64,000 nt of DNA from Rhizobacter sp. Root1238 (GTDB lineage: Bacteria; Pseudomonadota; Gammaproteobacteria; Burkholderiales; Burkholderiaceae_C): assembly GCF_001425825.1 (NCBI RefSeq), contig NZ_LMDM01000006.1, positions 1 to 64,000 on the forward strand. The letters run 5' to 3'. Shown one piece after another: positions 21,674 through 29,163 of this stretch (positions are counted from its first letter, which is position 1; the number at the start of each line of letters is the position of its first letter). The translations under genes and the position numbers were made by a program. Below the pieces are notes generated by a model. It did no database searches, was not told where the DNA came from, and saw nothing but the letters and a program-made list of their open reading frames with translations.

Positions 21674-23305
21674 ATGCATGACCTGACCCTGCTCCTGACC
21701 CTGGCCGGCGGCCTCGCGTTCGCGCTCGTGTTCGGTGCGTTGACGCGTCGCATCGGGCTGTCGACGCTGGTCGGCTACATGCTGGCCGGCATCGTCGTCG
21801 GGCCGTTCACGCCGGGGTTCGTCGCCGATGCGGGCCTCGCGTCGCAGCTGGCCGAGATCGGCGTGATCCTGCTGATGTTCGGCGTCGGCATGCACTTCCA
21901 CCCGCAGGAGCTGCTGCGGGTGTGGAAGCTGGCGGTGCCGGGGGCGATCGCGCAGAGCGCGGTGGCGGGCGTCGCCGGCTGGGGACTGGCGCGCCATTTC
22001 GGCTGGTCGCATGCAGCCGGCGCGATCTTCGGCATGGCGCTGGCCGTCGCCAGCACGGTGGTGCTGATGCGCATGCTGGTCGAACAGAACCGGCTCGCGA
22101 GCCGCGACGGCCATGTCGCGGTCGGCTGGCTGATCGTCGAGGACCTGTTCACCGTCGGTGCGCTGGTGGTGCTGCCGCTGCTCGCGCCGCCGGCCGAAGG
22201 TGCCGCGGGAGGCGCACCGTCGCTTGGCATGGCGCTGCTGATGGCGCTCGGCAAGGTCGTCGTGTTCGCGCTTCTGGTGGGCGTGGTCGGCACGCGGCTG
22301 GTCGGGCGCGTGCTCGAGAAAGTGGCACGCACGCAGTCGTCCGAGCTGTTCACGCTGACGGTGTTCGTCGTCGCACTGGGCGTCGCGGTGCTGGCGGCGC
22401 AGGTGTTCCACGTGTCGGTCGCGCTGGGCGCGTTCTTCGCCGGGCTGGTGGTCGGGCAGTCGCGCTTCGGCCCGCAGGCGGCCGCCGACATGGCGCCGTT
22501 CCGCGACGTCTTCTCGGCGCTGTTCTTCGTCTCGGTCGGGATGCTGTTCAACCCGAGCTTCGTCGTCGAGCACCCGTGGATGGTGCTGGGCGTGCTGGTG
22601 ATCGTGCTGGTGGTCAAGCCGCTGGTGGCGGTCGCGATCGTCGCACTGCTGCGCGAGCCGCCGCGCACCAGCGCGACGGTGGCGGTGGGCCTGGCGCAGA
22701 TCGGCGAGTTCTCGTTCATCCTCGCGAGCCTGGGGCTGTCGATCGGCGTGCTGCCACGCGAGGCGATGGATGCGCTGGTGGTCGGCGCGATCGTCTCGAT
22801 CGCGTTGAACCCGCTGCTGTTCCGCTGGATCGGCAAGCGGGTCGCGGAGCCGGATGCGGCGCATGCGGCGCCCACCGCCGCACCGGCCGAGGAGGCAGCG
22901 CACACCGCGTCGGCCGTGCTGCTGTGCGGCTATGGCGCGCTGGGCCGCCGCATCGCGGCGCGCTGCGTCGAGAGTGGCATCGCGGTCGCCGCGGTGCACC
23001 ACGATCCAGACCTCGAAGCGGTGCCCGGCATCACGCTGGTGTTCGGCGACCCGACGCGCGGCGAGGTGCTCGAAGCCGCCGGCATCGCCGACGCGCGCCT
23101 GCTGGTCGTCGCCGACCTGCTGCTGAGCGCCAAGATCCAGGTCTGCACGCAGGCGCGCCGGCTGAACCCGCGCATCGTGATCAGCGGCAGCGCGAACACC
23201 GATGCGGAGCGCGCGTGGCTGGAAGAATTCGGCGCGCAGTTCGTCAGCGACGGACGCGACGAGCAGAGCGCGCAGATGGCGCGGGCGATCAAGGCATTGT
23301 TGTGA
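21674..23305 (+). CDS. CPA2-family cation:proton antiporter with TrkA-N domain (Kef/YbaL type)
   Basis: Inner-membrane antiporter, probably K+/H+, 543 aa. About twelve helices form the Na+/H+ exchanger domain (residues 1-390), with GWLIVEDLFTV and ALGAFFAGLVVGQS typical of CPA2. From about residue 410 a Rossmann domain starts with VLLCGYGALGRRIA, a nucleotide-binding RCK/TrkA-N fold that gates transport. The start MHDLTLLLTLAGG was chosen over a non-conserved upstream extension. An operator-like palindrome follows before dedA. Confidence 0.9.
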   Translation: MHDLTLLLTLAGGLAFALVFGALTRRIGLSTLVGYMLAGIVVGPFTPGFVADAGLASQLAEIGVILLMFGVGMHFHPQELLRVWKLAVPGAIAQSAVAGVAGWGLARHFGWSHAAGAIFGMALAVASTVVLMRMLVEQNRLASRDGHVAVGWLIVEDLFTVGALVVLPLLAPPAEGAAGGAPSLGMALLMALGKVVVFALLVGVVGTRLVGRVLEKVARTQSSELFTLTVFVVALGVAVLAAQVFHVSVALGAFFAGLVVGQSRFGPQAAADMAPFRDVFSALFFVSVGMLFNPSFVVEHPWMVLGVLVIVLVVKPLVAVAIVALLREPPRTSATVAVGLAQIGEFSFILASLGLSIGVLPREAMDALVVGAIVSIALNPLLFRWIGKRVAEPDAAHAAPTAAPAEEAAHTASAVLLCGYGALGRRIAARCVESGIAVAAVHHDPDLEAVPGITLVFGDPTRGEVLEAAGIADARLLVVADLLLSAKIQVCTQARRLNPRIVISGSANTDAERAWLEEFGAQFVSDGRDEQSAQMARAIKALL

Positions 23306-23321
23306 CCGCCTGCACGGTCGA

Positions 23322-23344
23322 GGTGGTCGCAAATTGCGACCACC
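23322..23344. promoter_or_regulatory. perfect 11-bp inverted repeat before dedA
   Basis: GGTGGTCGCAA and TTGCGACCACC flank a single A. GATAAT, a possible -10 element, begins at the next base, and dedA starts 14 bases after the palindrome. There is no T tract, so an operator is more likely than a terminator. Confidence 0.45.
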
Positions 23345-23358
23345 GATAATCCCCGCCC

Positions 23359-24003
23359 ATGGACATCGCCCACTTCATCCTCGATTTCATCCTGCACGTC
23401 GACGTGCACCTCGCGAACTTCGTCGCGGCCTACGGCGCCTGGGTCTACGCGCTGCTGTTCCTGATCATCTTCGTCGAGACCGGCGTCGTCGTGATGCCCT
23501 TCCTGCCGGGCGACTCGCTGCTGTTCGTGGTCGGTGCGCTGTGCGGTGCCGGGCTGATGAGCCTGCCGCTGTCGATCGGGCTGCTGGTGGCCGCGGCGAT
23601 CCTCGGCAACCAGAGCAACTACGCGATCGGCCGCCATTTCGGGCCCCGCGTGTTCCAGTGGGAGAACTCGCGCTTCTTCAACAAGCGGGCCTTCGAGCAG
23701 GCCCATGCGTTCTACGAGAAGTACGGCGGCATCACGATCATCGCGGCGCGCTTCATGCCCTTCCTGCGCACCTTCGCGCCCTTCGTCGCCGGCGTCGCGC
23801 AGATGACGCGCCGCAAGTTCACGCTGTACGACGTGAGCGGCGCGGTGCTGTGGGTCGGCGGCGTCACGCTGGCCGGCTACCTGTTCGGCAACATCCCGTG
23901 GGTCAAGGAGCACCTCGACAAGATCATCTGGGGCGCGATCCTGCTGCCGGGGCTGCTGGTGGTGTTCGGCGCGTGGAAGGCGCGCCGCACGCAGCCCGCC
24001 TGA
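23359..24003 (+). CDS. DedA-family membrane protein
   Basis: A 214-aa inner-membrane protein of the DedA/SNARE-associated family, recently tied to lipid carrier flipping and membrane homeostasis. Family motifs are FVETGVVVMPFLPGDSLLF, the basic GRHFGPRVF segment, FYEKYGGITIIAARFMPFLRTFAPFVAG and VLWVGGVTLAGYLFG. The conserved E, D and R residues are present. It is a single gene between a palindromic site and the convergent amidase gene. Confidence 0.92.
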   Translation: MDIAHFILDFILHVDVHLANFVAAYGAWVYALLFLIIFVETGVVVMPFLPGDSLLFVVGALCGAGLMSLPLSIGLLVAAAILGNQSNYAIGRHFGPRVFQWENSRFFNKRAFEQAHAFYEKYGGITIIAARFMPFLRTFAPFVAGVAQMTRRKFTLYDVSGAVLWVGGVTLAGYLFGNIPWVKEHLDKIIWGAILLPGLLVVFGAWKARRTQPA

Positions 24004-24015
24004 TCGCGCCCGGGC

Positions 24016-25377
24016 CTACAGCTGCCGCTGGCGTGCCAGCGGCGGGTTCTTCGCGAAGTAGCGCCGGATCCCGGTCGTCAGCGCCTCGACCAGTTGCAGC
24101 TGGTACTGCGGATCGCGCAGCTTGGCTTCTTCTTCCGGGTTCGAGATGAAGGCCGTCTCGACCAGGATCGACGGGATGTCCGGCGCCTTCAGCACCGCGA
24201 AGCCGGCCTGCTCGACGCTGCCCTTGTGCAGCTTGCCGACCTTGCCGATCTGGCCCAGCACCTCGCTGCCGAGCTTCATGCTGTCCTTGATCTGCGCGGT
24301 GGTGCTCATGTCGAGCATCGCGCGCAGCACCGCGGCATCCTTGGCCTTGAAGTTGACGCCGCCGACCATGTCGGCCGCGTTCTCCTTGTCGGCCATCCAG
24401 CGCGCCGCGGTGCTGGTGGCGCCGTGCTGCGACAGCGCGAACACCGACGCGCCGCGTGCCTTCGGCGTCAGGAACGCATCGGCATGGATCGACACGAACA
24501 GGTCGGCCTGCACGCGCCGCGCCTTGCGCACCCGGTCCTGCAGCGGCACGAAGAAATCCGCGTCGCGCGTCATCATCGCGCGAAAGCCCGGCAGCGCATT
24601 GATGCGGTCGCGCAGCTTCAGCGCCACCTGCAGCACCACGTCCTTCTCGTGCAGCCCGCTCGGACCGCTCGCGCCGGGGTCCTCGCCGCCATGGCCGGGG
24701 TCGAGCGCGACGATGATCAGCCGGTCGATGCGCCCCTGCGACATCGGCGGCACCGTGGCGGCACCGTCCGCCAGCGGCCCGCCATGCGGCTGCGACGCCG
24801 CGGCCACCGGTGGCTGCGCCGGCGCCGGCAGCGGCTTGATGCTCACCTCGGGCGGCTTGCCGATCTTGCCGATGAATTCGCCGAGCGCATCCTGCACCTC
24901 TTGCGCGGCGCGCTGCTCGGCCTGCTCCTTGTCCTTGATCAACGCCAGCAGCGGATCGCGCTCCTGGGTCGGATAAAGGTCGAACACCAGCCGGTGCTGG
25001 TAGGCCGCGACCGGCGCCAGCGCGAACAACTGCGGTGCCGTCGCCTGCTTCAGGTCGAGCACCAGGCGCACGACCCGCGGCTGGTTCTGCCCGACCCGCA
25101 CCCCGCCGATGAACGGATCGTCGGACCGCACCTTGCCGACGATCTCCCGCAGCGCCGGGCTCAGCTCCAGCCCGTCGATGTCGATGACGAGCCGGTTCGG
25201 GTTCTCCGCCAGGAAGTGCTTGATCGACAGCGCGCTGTCGGACTCGAGCGTCACGCGGGTGTAGTCGGCAGCCGGCCACACCCGCACCGCGACGATGCTG
25301 GCGCCGAAGGCCAACTCGTTCGCTCCGAGCATCAGCACGAGGCTGCCGAGGCCTTTCAGCGCGGCGCGGCGCTTCAT
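24016..25377 (-). CDS. amiC: N-acetylmuramoyl-L-alanine amidase, AmiC type
   Basis: Periplasmic septal murein hydrolase, 453 aa. An N-terminal export signal (MKRRAALKGLGSLVLMLGANELAFGA) is followed by an AMIN domain (VAVRVWPAADYTRVTLESD). After a Pro/Ala linker comes the Amidase_3 zinc domain with VALDPGHGGEDPGA, LFVSIHADAF and a catalytic Glu in VETAFISNPEEE. The start overlaps the tsaE stop (ATGA), the usual tsaE-amidase pairing in proteobacteria. Confidence 0.94.
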   Translation of the reverse strand: MKRRAALKGLGSLVLMLGANELAFGASIVAVRVWPAADYTRVTLESDSALSIKHFLAENPNRLVIDIDGLELSPALREIVGKVRSDDPFIGGVRVGQNQPRVVRLVLDLKQATAPQLFALAPVAAYQHRLVFDLYPTQERDPLLALIKDKEQAEQRAAQEVQDALGEFIGKIGKPPEVSIKPLPAPAQPPVAAASQPHGGPLADGAATVPPMSQGRIDRLIIVALDPGHGGEDPGASGPSGLHEKDVVLQVALKLRDRINALPGFRAMMTRDADFFVPLQDRVRKARRVQADLFVSIHADAFLTPKARGASVFALSQHGATSTAARWMADKENAADMVGGVNFKAKDAAVLRAMLDMSTTAQIKDSMKLGSEVLGQIGKVGKLHKGSVEQAGFAVLKAPDIPSILVETAFISNPEEEAKLRDPQYQLQLVEALTTGIRRYFAKNPPLARQRQL

Positions 25378-25853
25378 GACAGCAACTCCAGGCCCAGCGA
25401 GGTCTGCGCGGCCAGGCGCACGTGGCGCGGCCCGTCCCCCGGCTCGTCCTCGCTCAGACCGATGTCGATGCGCAGGTCCGCCAACGGCAGCAGGCCGTGC
25501 GCCTGCTCCGGCCATTCGGCGATCTTCAGGCCCGGGGCGCCGAACACGTCGCGGAAGCCGGCGTCCTCGAACTCCTGCGGGTCTTCGAAGCGGTAGAAAT
25601 CGAAGTGCGAGATCGCCGGGCCGTCCGGCAACGGATACTGCTCCATCACCGCATAGGTCGGGCTCTTGATGCGCCCGGTGACGCCGAGGGCCTGCAGCAG
25701 GTGGCGCGTGAAGGTGGTCTTGCCGGCGCCCAGCGGGCCGTGCAGTTCGATGAAGGCCTCGCGCAGCGCGGGCTGCGCCGCCAGCCGCTGCGCCGTGGCG
25801 GCGCAGGCGGCCTCGTCGGGCCAGGACAGCGATCGGGTTTCTAGAATCGTCAA
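25374..25853 (-). CDS. tsaE: tRNA threonylcarbamoyladenosine biosynthesis ATPase TsaE
   Basis: ATPase partner of TsaB/TsaD in t6A37 tRNA modification, 159 aa. The Walker A motif GPLGAGKTTFTRHLL is near residue 41, with SPTYAVMEQYP and HFDFYRFEDPQEFEDAG downstream as in the family. It ends by overlapping amiC and starts next to the divergent queG start, with almost no intergenic space. Confidence 0.95.
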   Translation of the reverse strand: MTILETRSLSWPDEAACAATAQRLAAQPALREAFIELHGPLGAGKTTFTRHLLQALGVTGRIKSPTYAVMEQYPLPDGPAISHFDFYRFEDPQEFEDAGFRDVFGAPGLKIAEWPEQAHGLLPLADLRIDIGLSEDEPGDGPRHVRLAAQTSLGLELLS

Positions 25854-26951
25854 ATGACCGAAGCTCAGCAGGTGGACGGTGATGGCCTCGTCGCGCAGTT
25901 GCGCGAATGGGGCCTCGCGCTCGGATTTTCACAGATCGGCGTCGCCGATGTGGATCTGTCCTCCGCCGAGGCAGGGCTTCTGGCGTGGCTGCGCGACGGC
26001 TTCCATGGCGAGATGGGCTACATGGCCGCGCACGGCCTGAAGCGCGCACGGCCCGCCGAACTGGTGCCGGGCACCGTGCGGGTCATCACCGCCCGCATGG
26101 ACTACCTGCCGAAGGACACCGCCGACGACTGGCAGGCCGTCGAATGGCAGCGCCTCGCGTCGCCGGCGCAGGCCGCGGTATCGGTCTATGCCCGCGGCCG
26201 CGACTACCACAAGGTGCTGCGCAACCGGCTGCAGAAGCTCGCCGACCGCCTGCAGCAAGCGGTCGGCCCGCGCGGCCACCGGGTGTTCACCGATTCGGCA
26301 CCCGTGCTCGAAGTGGAACTCGCGTCGCGCAGCGGCATCGGCTGGCGCGGCAAGCACACGCTGACGCTGCACCGCGAAGCCGGCTCGATGTTCTTCCTCG
26401 GCGAGATCTACGTCGACCTGCCGCTGCCGCTGTCGACGCCGGTCACCGGCCACTGCGGCAGCTGCAGCGCCTGCATCGATGTGTGCCCGACCCGCGCCAT
26501 CGTCGCGCCCTACCGCGTCGATGCGCGGCGCTGCATCTCGTACCTGACGATCGAGCATGCCGGGCCGATCCCGGTCGAGCTGCGTCCGGCCCTCGGCAAC
26601 CGCATCTACGGCTGCGACGATTGCCAGCTGGCCTGCCCGTGGAACAAGTACGCGCAGCGCAGTCCGCTGCCCGACTTCGACCTGCGCGACGCGCTCGCGA
26701 CACCGACGCTGCTCGGGCTCTGGGCCTGGACCGAGGCCGACTTCCTGCGCCACACCGAAGGCAGTGCGATCCGCCGCATCGGCCACCAGCGCTGGCGCCG
26801 CAACCTCGCGGTGGCGATCGGCAACGCGCTGCGCCATGCGGCCACGCCGGCCGCCGACCGCGCGGCGCTCGCCGCCGCATTGCAGGCGTCGCGCGAGGGG
26901 GCTGACGAACTGGTGCGGGAGCACATAGACTGGGCGCTCTCCGAAGCGTGA
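25854..26951 (+). CDS. queG: epoxyqueuosine reductase
   Basis: Cobalamin-dependent iron-sulfur enzyme that performs the last step of tRNA queuosine synthesis, 365 aa. Two [4Fe-4S] motifs are visible, CGSCSACIDVCPT and CDDCQLACPW. They follow the N-terminal DUF1730 domain that contains YARGRDYHKVLRNRL. The ATG directly abuts the start of tsaE on the other strand, so the two genes are divergent with overlapping promoters. Confidence 0.95.
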   Translation: MTEAQQVDGDGLVAQLREWGLALGFSQIGVADVDLSSAEAGLLAWLRDGFHGEMGYMAAHGLKRARPAELVPGTVRVITARMDYLPKDTADDWQAVEWQRLASPAQAAVSVYARGRDYHKVLRNRLQKLADRLQQAVGPRGHRVFTDSAPVLEVELASRSGIGWRGKHTLTLHREAGSMFFLGEIYVDLPLPLSTPVTGHCGSCSACIDVCPTRAIVAPYRVDARRCISYLTIEHAGPIPVELRPALGNRIYGCDDCQLACPWNKYAQRSPLPDFDLRDALATPTLLGLWAWTEADFLRHTEGSAIRRIGHQRWRRNLAVAIGNALRHAATPAADRAALAAALQASREGADELVREHIDWALSEA

Positions 26952-26953
26952 TC

Positions 26954-27014
26954 CGTGGCAGTCGAACGGCACGAACATTGCTCAACCCGATGTTGTCCTC
27001 ACCGAACTGCCACG
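26954..27014 (+). promoter_or_regulatory. 9-bp inverted repeat spanning the leader of the nucleosidase operon
   Basis: CGTGGCAGT at 26954-26962 is complementary to ACTGCCACG at 27006-27014, which ends one base before the ATG. I see no SD between them. In RNA the pairing would place a stem against the start codon. It may be a cis-regulatory structure or a pair of protein sites; nothing else supports it. Confidence 0.25.
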
Positions 27015-27015
27015 C

Positions 27016-28050
27016 ATGATCGCCCGCCTGCTCTCGCTGCTGCTTCTCGTCCTCGCCTGCTCCCCCGCGTCCGCCGCACCGCGCTGCCTCAGCGACTGCA
27101 CGCCGCGCATCGGCATCGTCTCGGCCTTCGGTGCCGAGGCCGACATCCTGGTCGCCAACACGCAGGGCCGGCGCAGCTTCACCGTCAACGGCAACCGCTT
27201 CACGACCGGCACGCTGCGCGGCAACCGGGTCGTCATCGTGCTGAGCGGCGTCAGCATGATCAACTCGACGATGGTCACGCAGCTGATGCTCGACCACTTC
27301 CGCGTGCAGCGGCTGATCATGAGCGGCATCAGCGGTGGCGTGAACCCGGCCCACCACGTCGGCGACGTGATCGTGCCCGAGCGCTGGGCGATGCCGCTCG
27401 AGGTCTACTGGAACCATGACGGCACGCCGCCCGCCCCGTGCGGCACGCCCGGCGACGTCGGCTGCCTCGGCCTGAAGCTCGCCGAAGCGAACGGCAAGCC
27501 GGTGCCGCCCTTCGTCGGCGCGGCGCCGGTCGGCGGGCTCTTCATGCGGCAGAACTTCGTGATGAGCCGCGGGCGCGCACCGCAAGGCGAGTTCCGCTTC
27601 GACTACGAGGCCGACCCCGCGATGCTCGAGGTCGCCCGTGCGATCCGACCGACGCTGGCGCGCTGCGGCCCGAAGGCCTACACGCCGGGCGTCGCCGAGC
27701 CCGATCCGAAGCAGTGCGTCACGACCCAGCCGCGCGTGGTGGTCGGCGGGCGCGGCGTGTCGGGCACGGTCTTCCTCGCGAACCCGGCCTACCGCAGCTA
27801 CCTGTTCGAGACCCTGCAGGCCGAGACCTTCGAGATGGAAACCGCCGCGCTCGCGCACGTGGCCCATGCGAACGGCGTGCCCTACATCGCGTTCCGCAGC
27901 CTCAGCGACCTGGCCGGCGCCGAAGAATTCAACGCCGACGTCGGCGCGCTGTTCTCGAGCGGGCTCGCCGAAACCAATGAAGCGGCCGTCACGATGGCCT
28001 TCCTCGAGGCCTGGAAGGCCCGCGCCACTCCCCGGAGACAACCGAAATGA
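27016..28050 (+). CDS. exported nucleoside phosphorylase/nucleosidase-family protein
   Basis: A 344-aa PNP/UDP-type protein with a clear signal peptide (MIARLLSLLLLVLACSPASAAP). IGIVSAFGAEADILV, VIVLSGVSMINSTMV and MSGISGGVNPAHHVGDVIVPERW form the nucleobase/ribose site region of MTA/SAH nucleosidase-like folds. ETFEMETAALAHVAHANGVPYIAFRSLSDLAG carries the Glu and Asp expected for ribose and base binding. It should act in the periplasm or envelope. The next gene overlaps by four bases and is also nucleoside-related. Confidence 0.8.
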   Translation: MIARLLSLLLLVLACSPASAAPRCLSDCTPRIGIVSAFGAEADILVANTQGRRSFTVNGNRFTTGTLRGNRVVIVLSGVSMINSTMVTQLMLDHFRVQRLIMSGISGGVNPAHHVGDVIVPERWAMPLEVYWNHDGTPPAPCGTPGDVGCLGLKLAEANGKPVPPFVGAAPVGGLFMRQNFVMSRGRAPQGEFRFDYEADPAMLEVARAIRPTLARCGPKAYTPGVAEPDPKQCVTTQPRVVVGGRGVSGTVFLANPAYRSYLFETLQAETFEMETAALAHVAHANGVPYIAFRSLSDLAGAEEFNADVGALFSSGLAETNEAAVTMAFLEAWKARATPRRQPK

Positions 28051-29084
28051 AGAAGACGACCCCCCTCGCACTGACGCTGGCCGCGGCCGCCTCGCTGGCC
28101 CAGGCGCAGACGCCGCCCCCCGCCGCCCCGCGCCCGCTGAAGGTGCTGATCGTCGCGATGTTCGAGCCCGAGGCCGCGCCGTGGATCGAGCCGATGAAGC
28201 TGACCGAATCGATCCCGGTGCCCGGCCTGCTGCCGGAGAGCCCGGCGCTGCGCTGCAACACCGACGACGTCTGCCTGCTGACCGCCGGCATGGGGCATGC
28301 GAACGTCGCCGCGTCGACGATGGCCGTCGCGCTCGACCCGCGCTTCGACCTGCGCCAGACCTACGTGCTGATCGCCGGCATCGCCGGCATCGACCCGGCG
28401 CGCGGCACGCTCGGCACCGCCGCCTGGGCACGCTACCTGGTCGACGTCGGCATCGCGCACGAACTCGATGCACGCGAGATGCCCCGCGGATGGGCCTCGG
28501 GCTACTTCGGCATCATGACCAAGGGCCCGGGCGAGAAGCCGAAGCTGGAGTACCACACCGAGGTCGCGCAGCTCGACGAGGCGCTGCTGCAGAAGGCGCT
28601 GGCCCTCAGCAGGAACGCGACGCTCGCCGACAGCGATGCCGCGAAGGCCTACCGCAAGCGCTACCGGCAGGCGGCGGCCCGGCAGGCACCCCGCGTGACC
28701 CAGTGCGACACGCTCGGCGGCGACACCTGGTGGCATGGCGACAAGCTCGGCGAGCACGCCCGCGCGTGGACCCGGCTGATGACCGACGGCAAGGGCACCT
28801 ACTGCACCACGCAGCAGGAAGACAACGCCACCTACAACGCGCTGGCCCGCGCGACGGCGGCCGGCCGCGCCGACGTCAAGCGGCTGGCCGTGCTGCGCAC
28901 CGCGTCGAACTTCGACCGCCCCCATTCGGGGCAGACCGCCTATGCGTCGCTGATGGCGTCGACGGCCGGCACGCCGGGCGGGTTCGTGCCGGCCACGCAG
29001 AACCTCTACGCGGTCGGCGGGCTGCTGGTGAACGACATCGTCGCGCACTGGGACCAGTGGCGCGTCGGCGTGCCGGCGCCGTGA
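28047..29084 (+). CDS. NUP-family purine nucleoside permease-like exported protein
   Basis: A 345-aa protein with a signal peptide (MKKTTPLALTLAAAASLAQAQT). KVLIVAMFEPEAAPWIEPM, CLLTAGMGHANVAASTMAVAL and IAGIAGIDPARGTLG match the NUP family. Its founder was described as a fungal purine nucleoside permease, but the fold is phosphorylase-like. LRTASNFDRPHSGQTAYASL is also typical. It is translationally coupled to the gene before it and followed by a TonB receptor, which suggests capture and cleavage of nucleosides at the envelope. Confidence 0.85.
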   Translation: MKKTTPLALTLAAAASLAQAQTPPPAAPRPLKVLIVAMFEPEAAPWIEPMKLTESIPVPGLLPESPALRCNTDDVCLLTAGMGHANVAASTMAVALDPRFDLRQTYVLIAGIAGIDPARGTLGTAAWARYLVDVGIAHELDAREMPRGWASGYFGIMTKGPGEKPKLEYHTEVAQLDEALLQKALALSRNATLADSDAAKAYRKRYRQAAARQAPRVTQCDTLGGDTWWHGDKLGEHARAWTRLMTDGKGTYCTTQQEDNATYNALARATAAGRADVKRLAVLRTASNFDRPHSGQTAYASLMASTAGTPGGFVPATQNLYAVGGLLVNDIVAHWDQWRVGVPAP

Positions 29085-29163
29085 CGGCTCAGGCCTTCCG
29101 GACGTGGACGTGGCATGGCAGTTGCTGTGCCCTCCCATTCCCCCACCCCCCACGGATGCACCC

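Noticed and set aside
26957-26971. TGGCAGT-CGAA-CGGCA as a second sigma-54 promoter
   Set aside because: The GG-N10-GC spacing fits, but the -12 box reads CGGCA instead of TTGCA, and the position coincides with an inverted repeat that explains the TGGCAGT.
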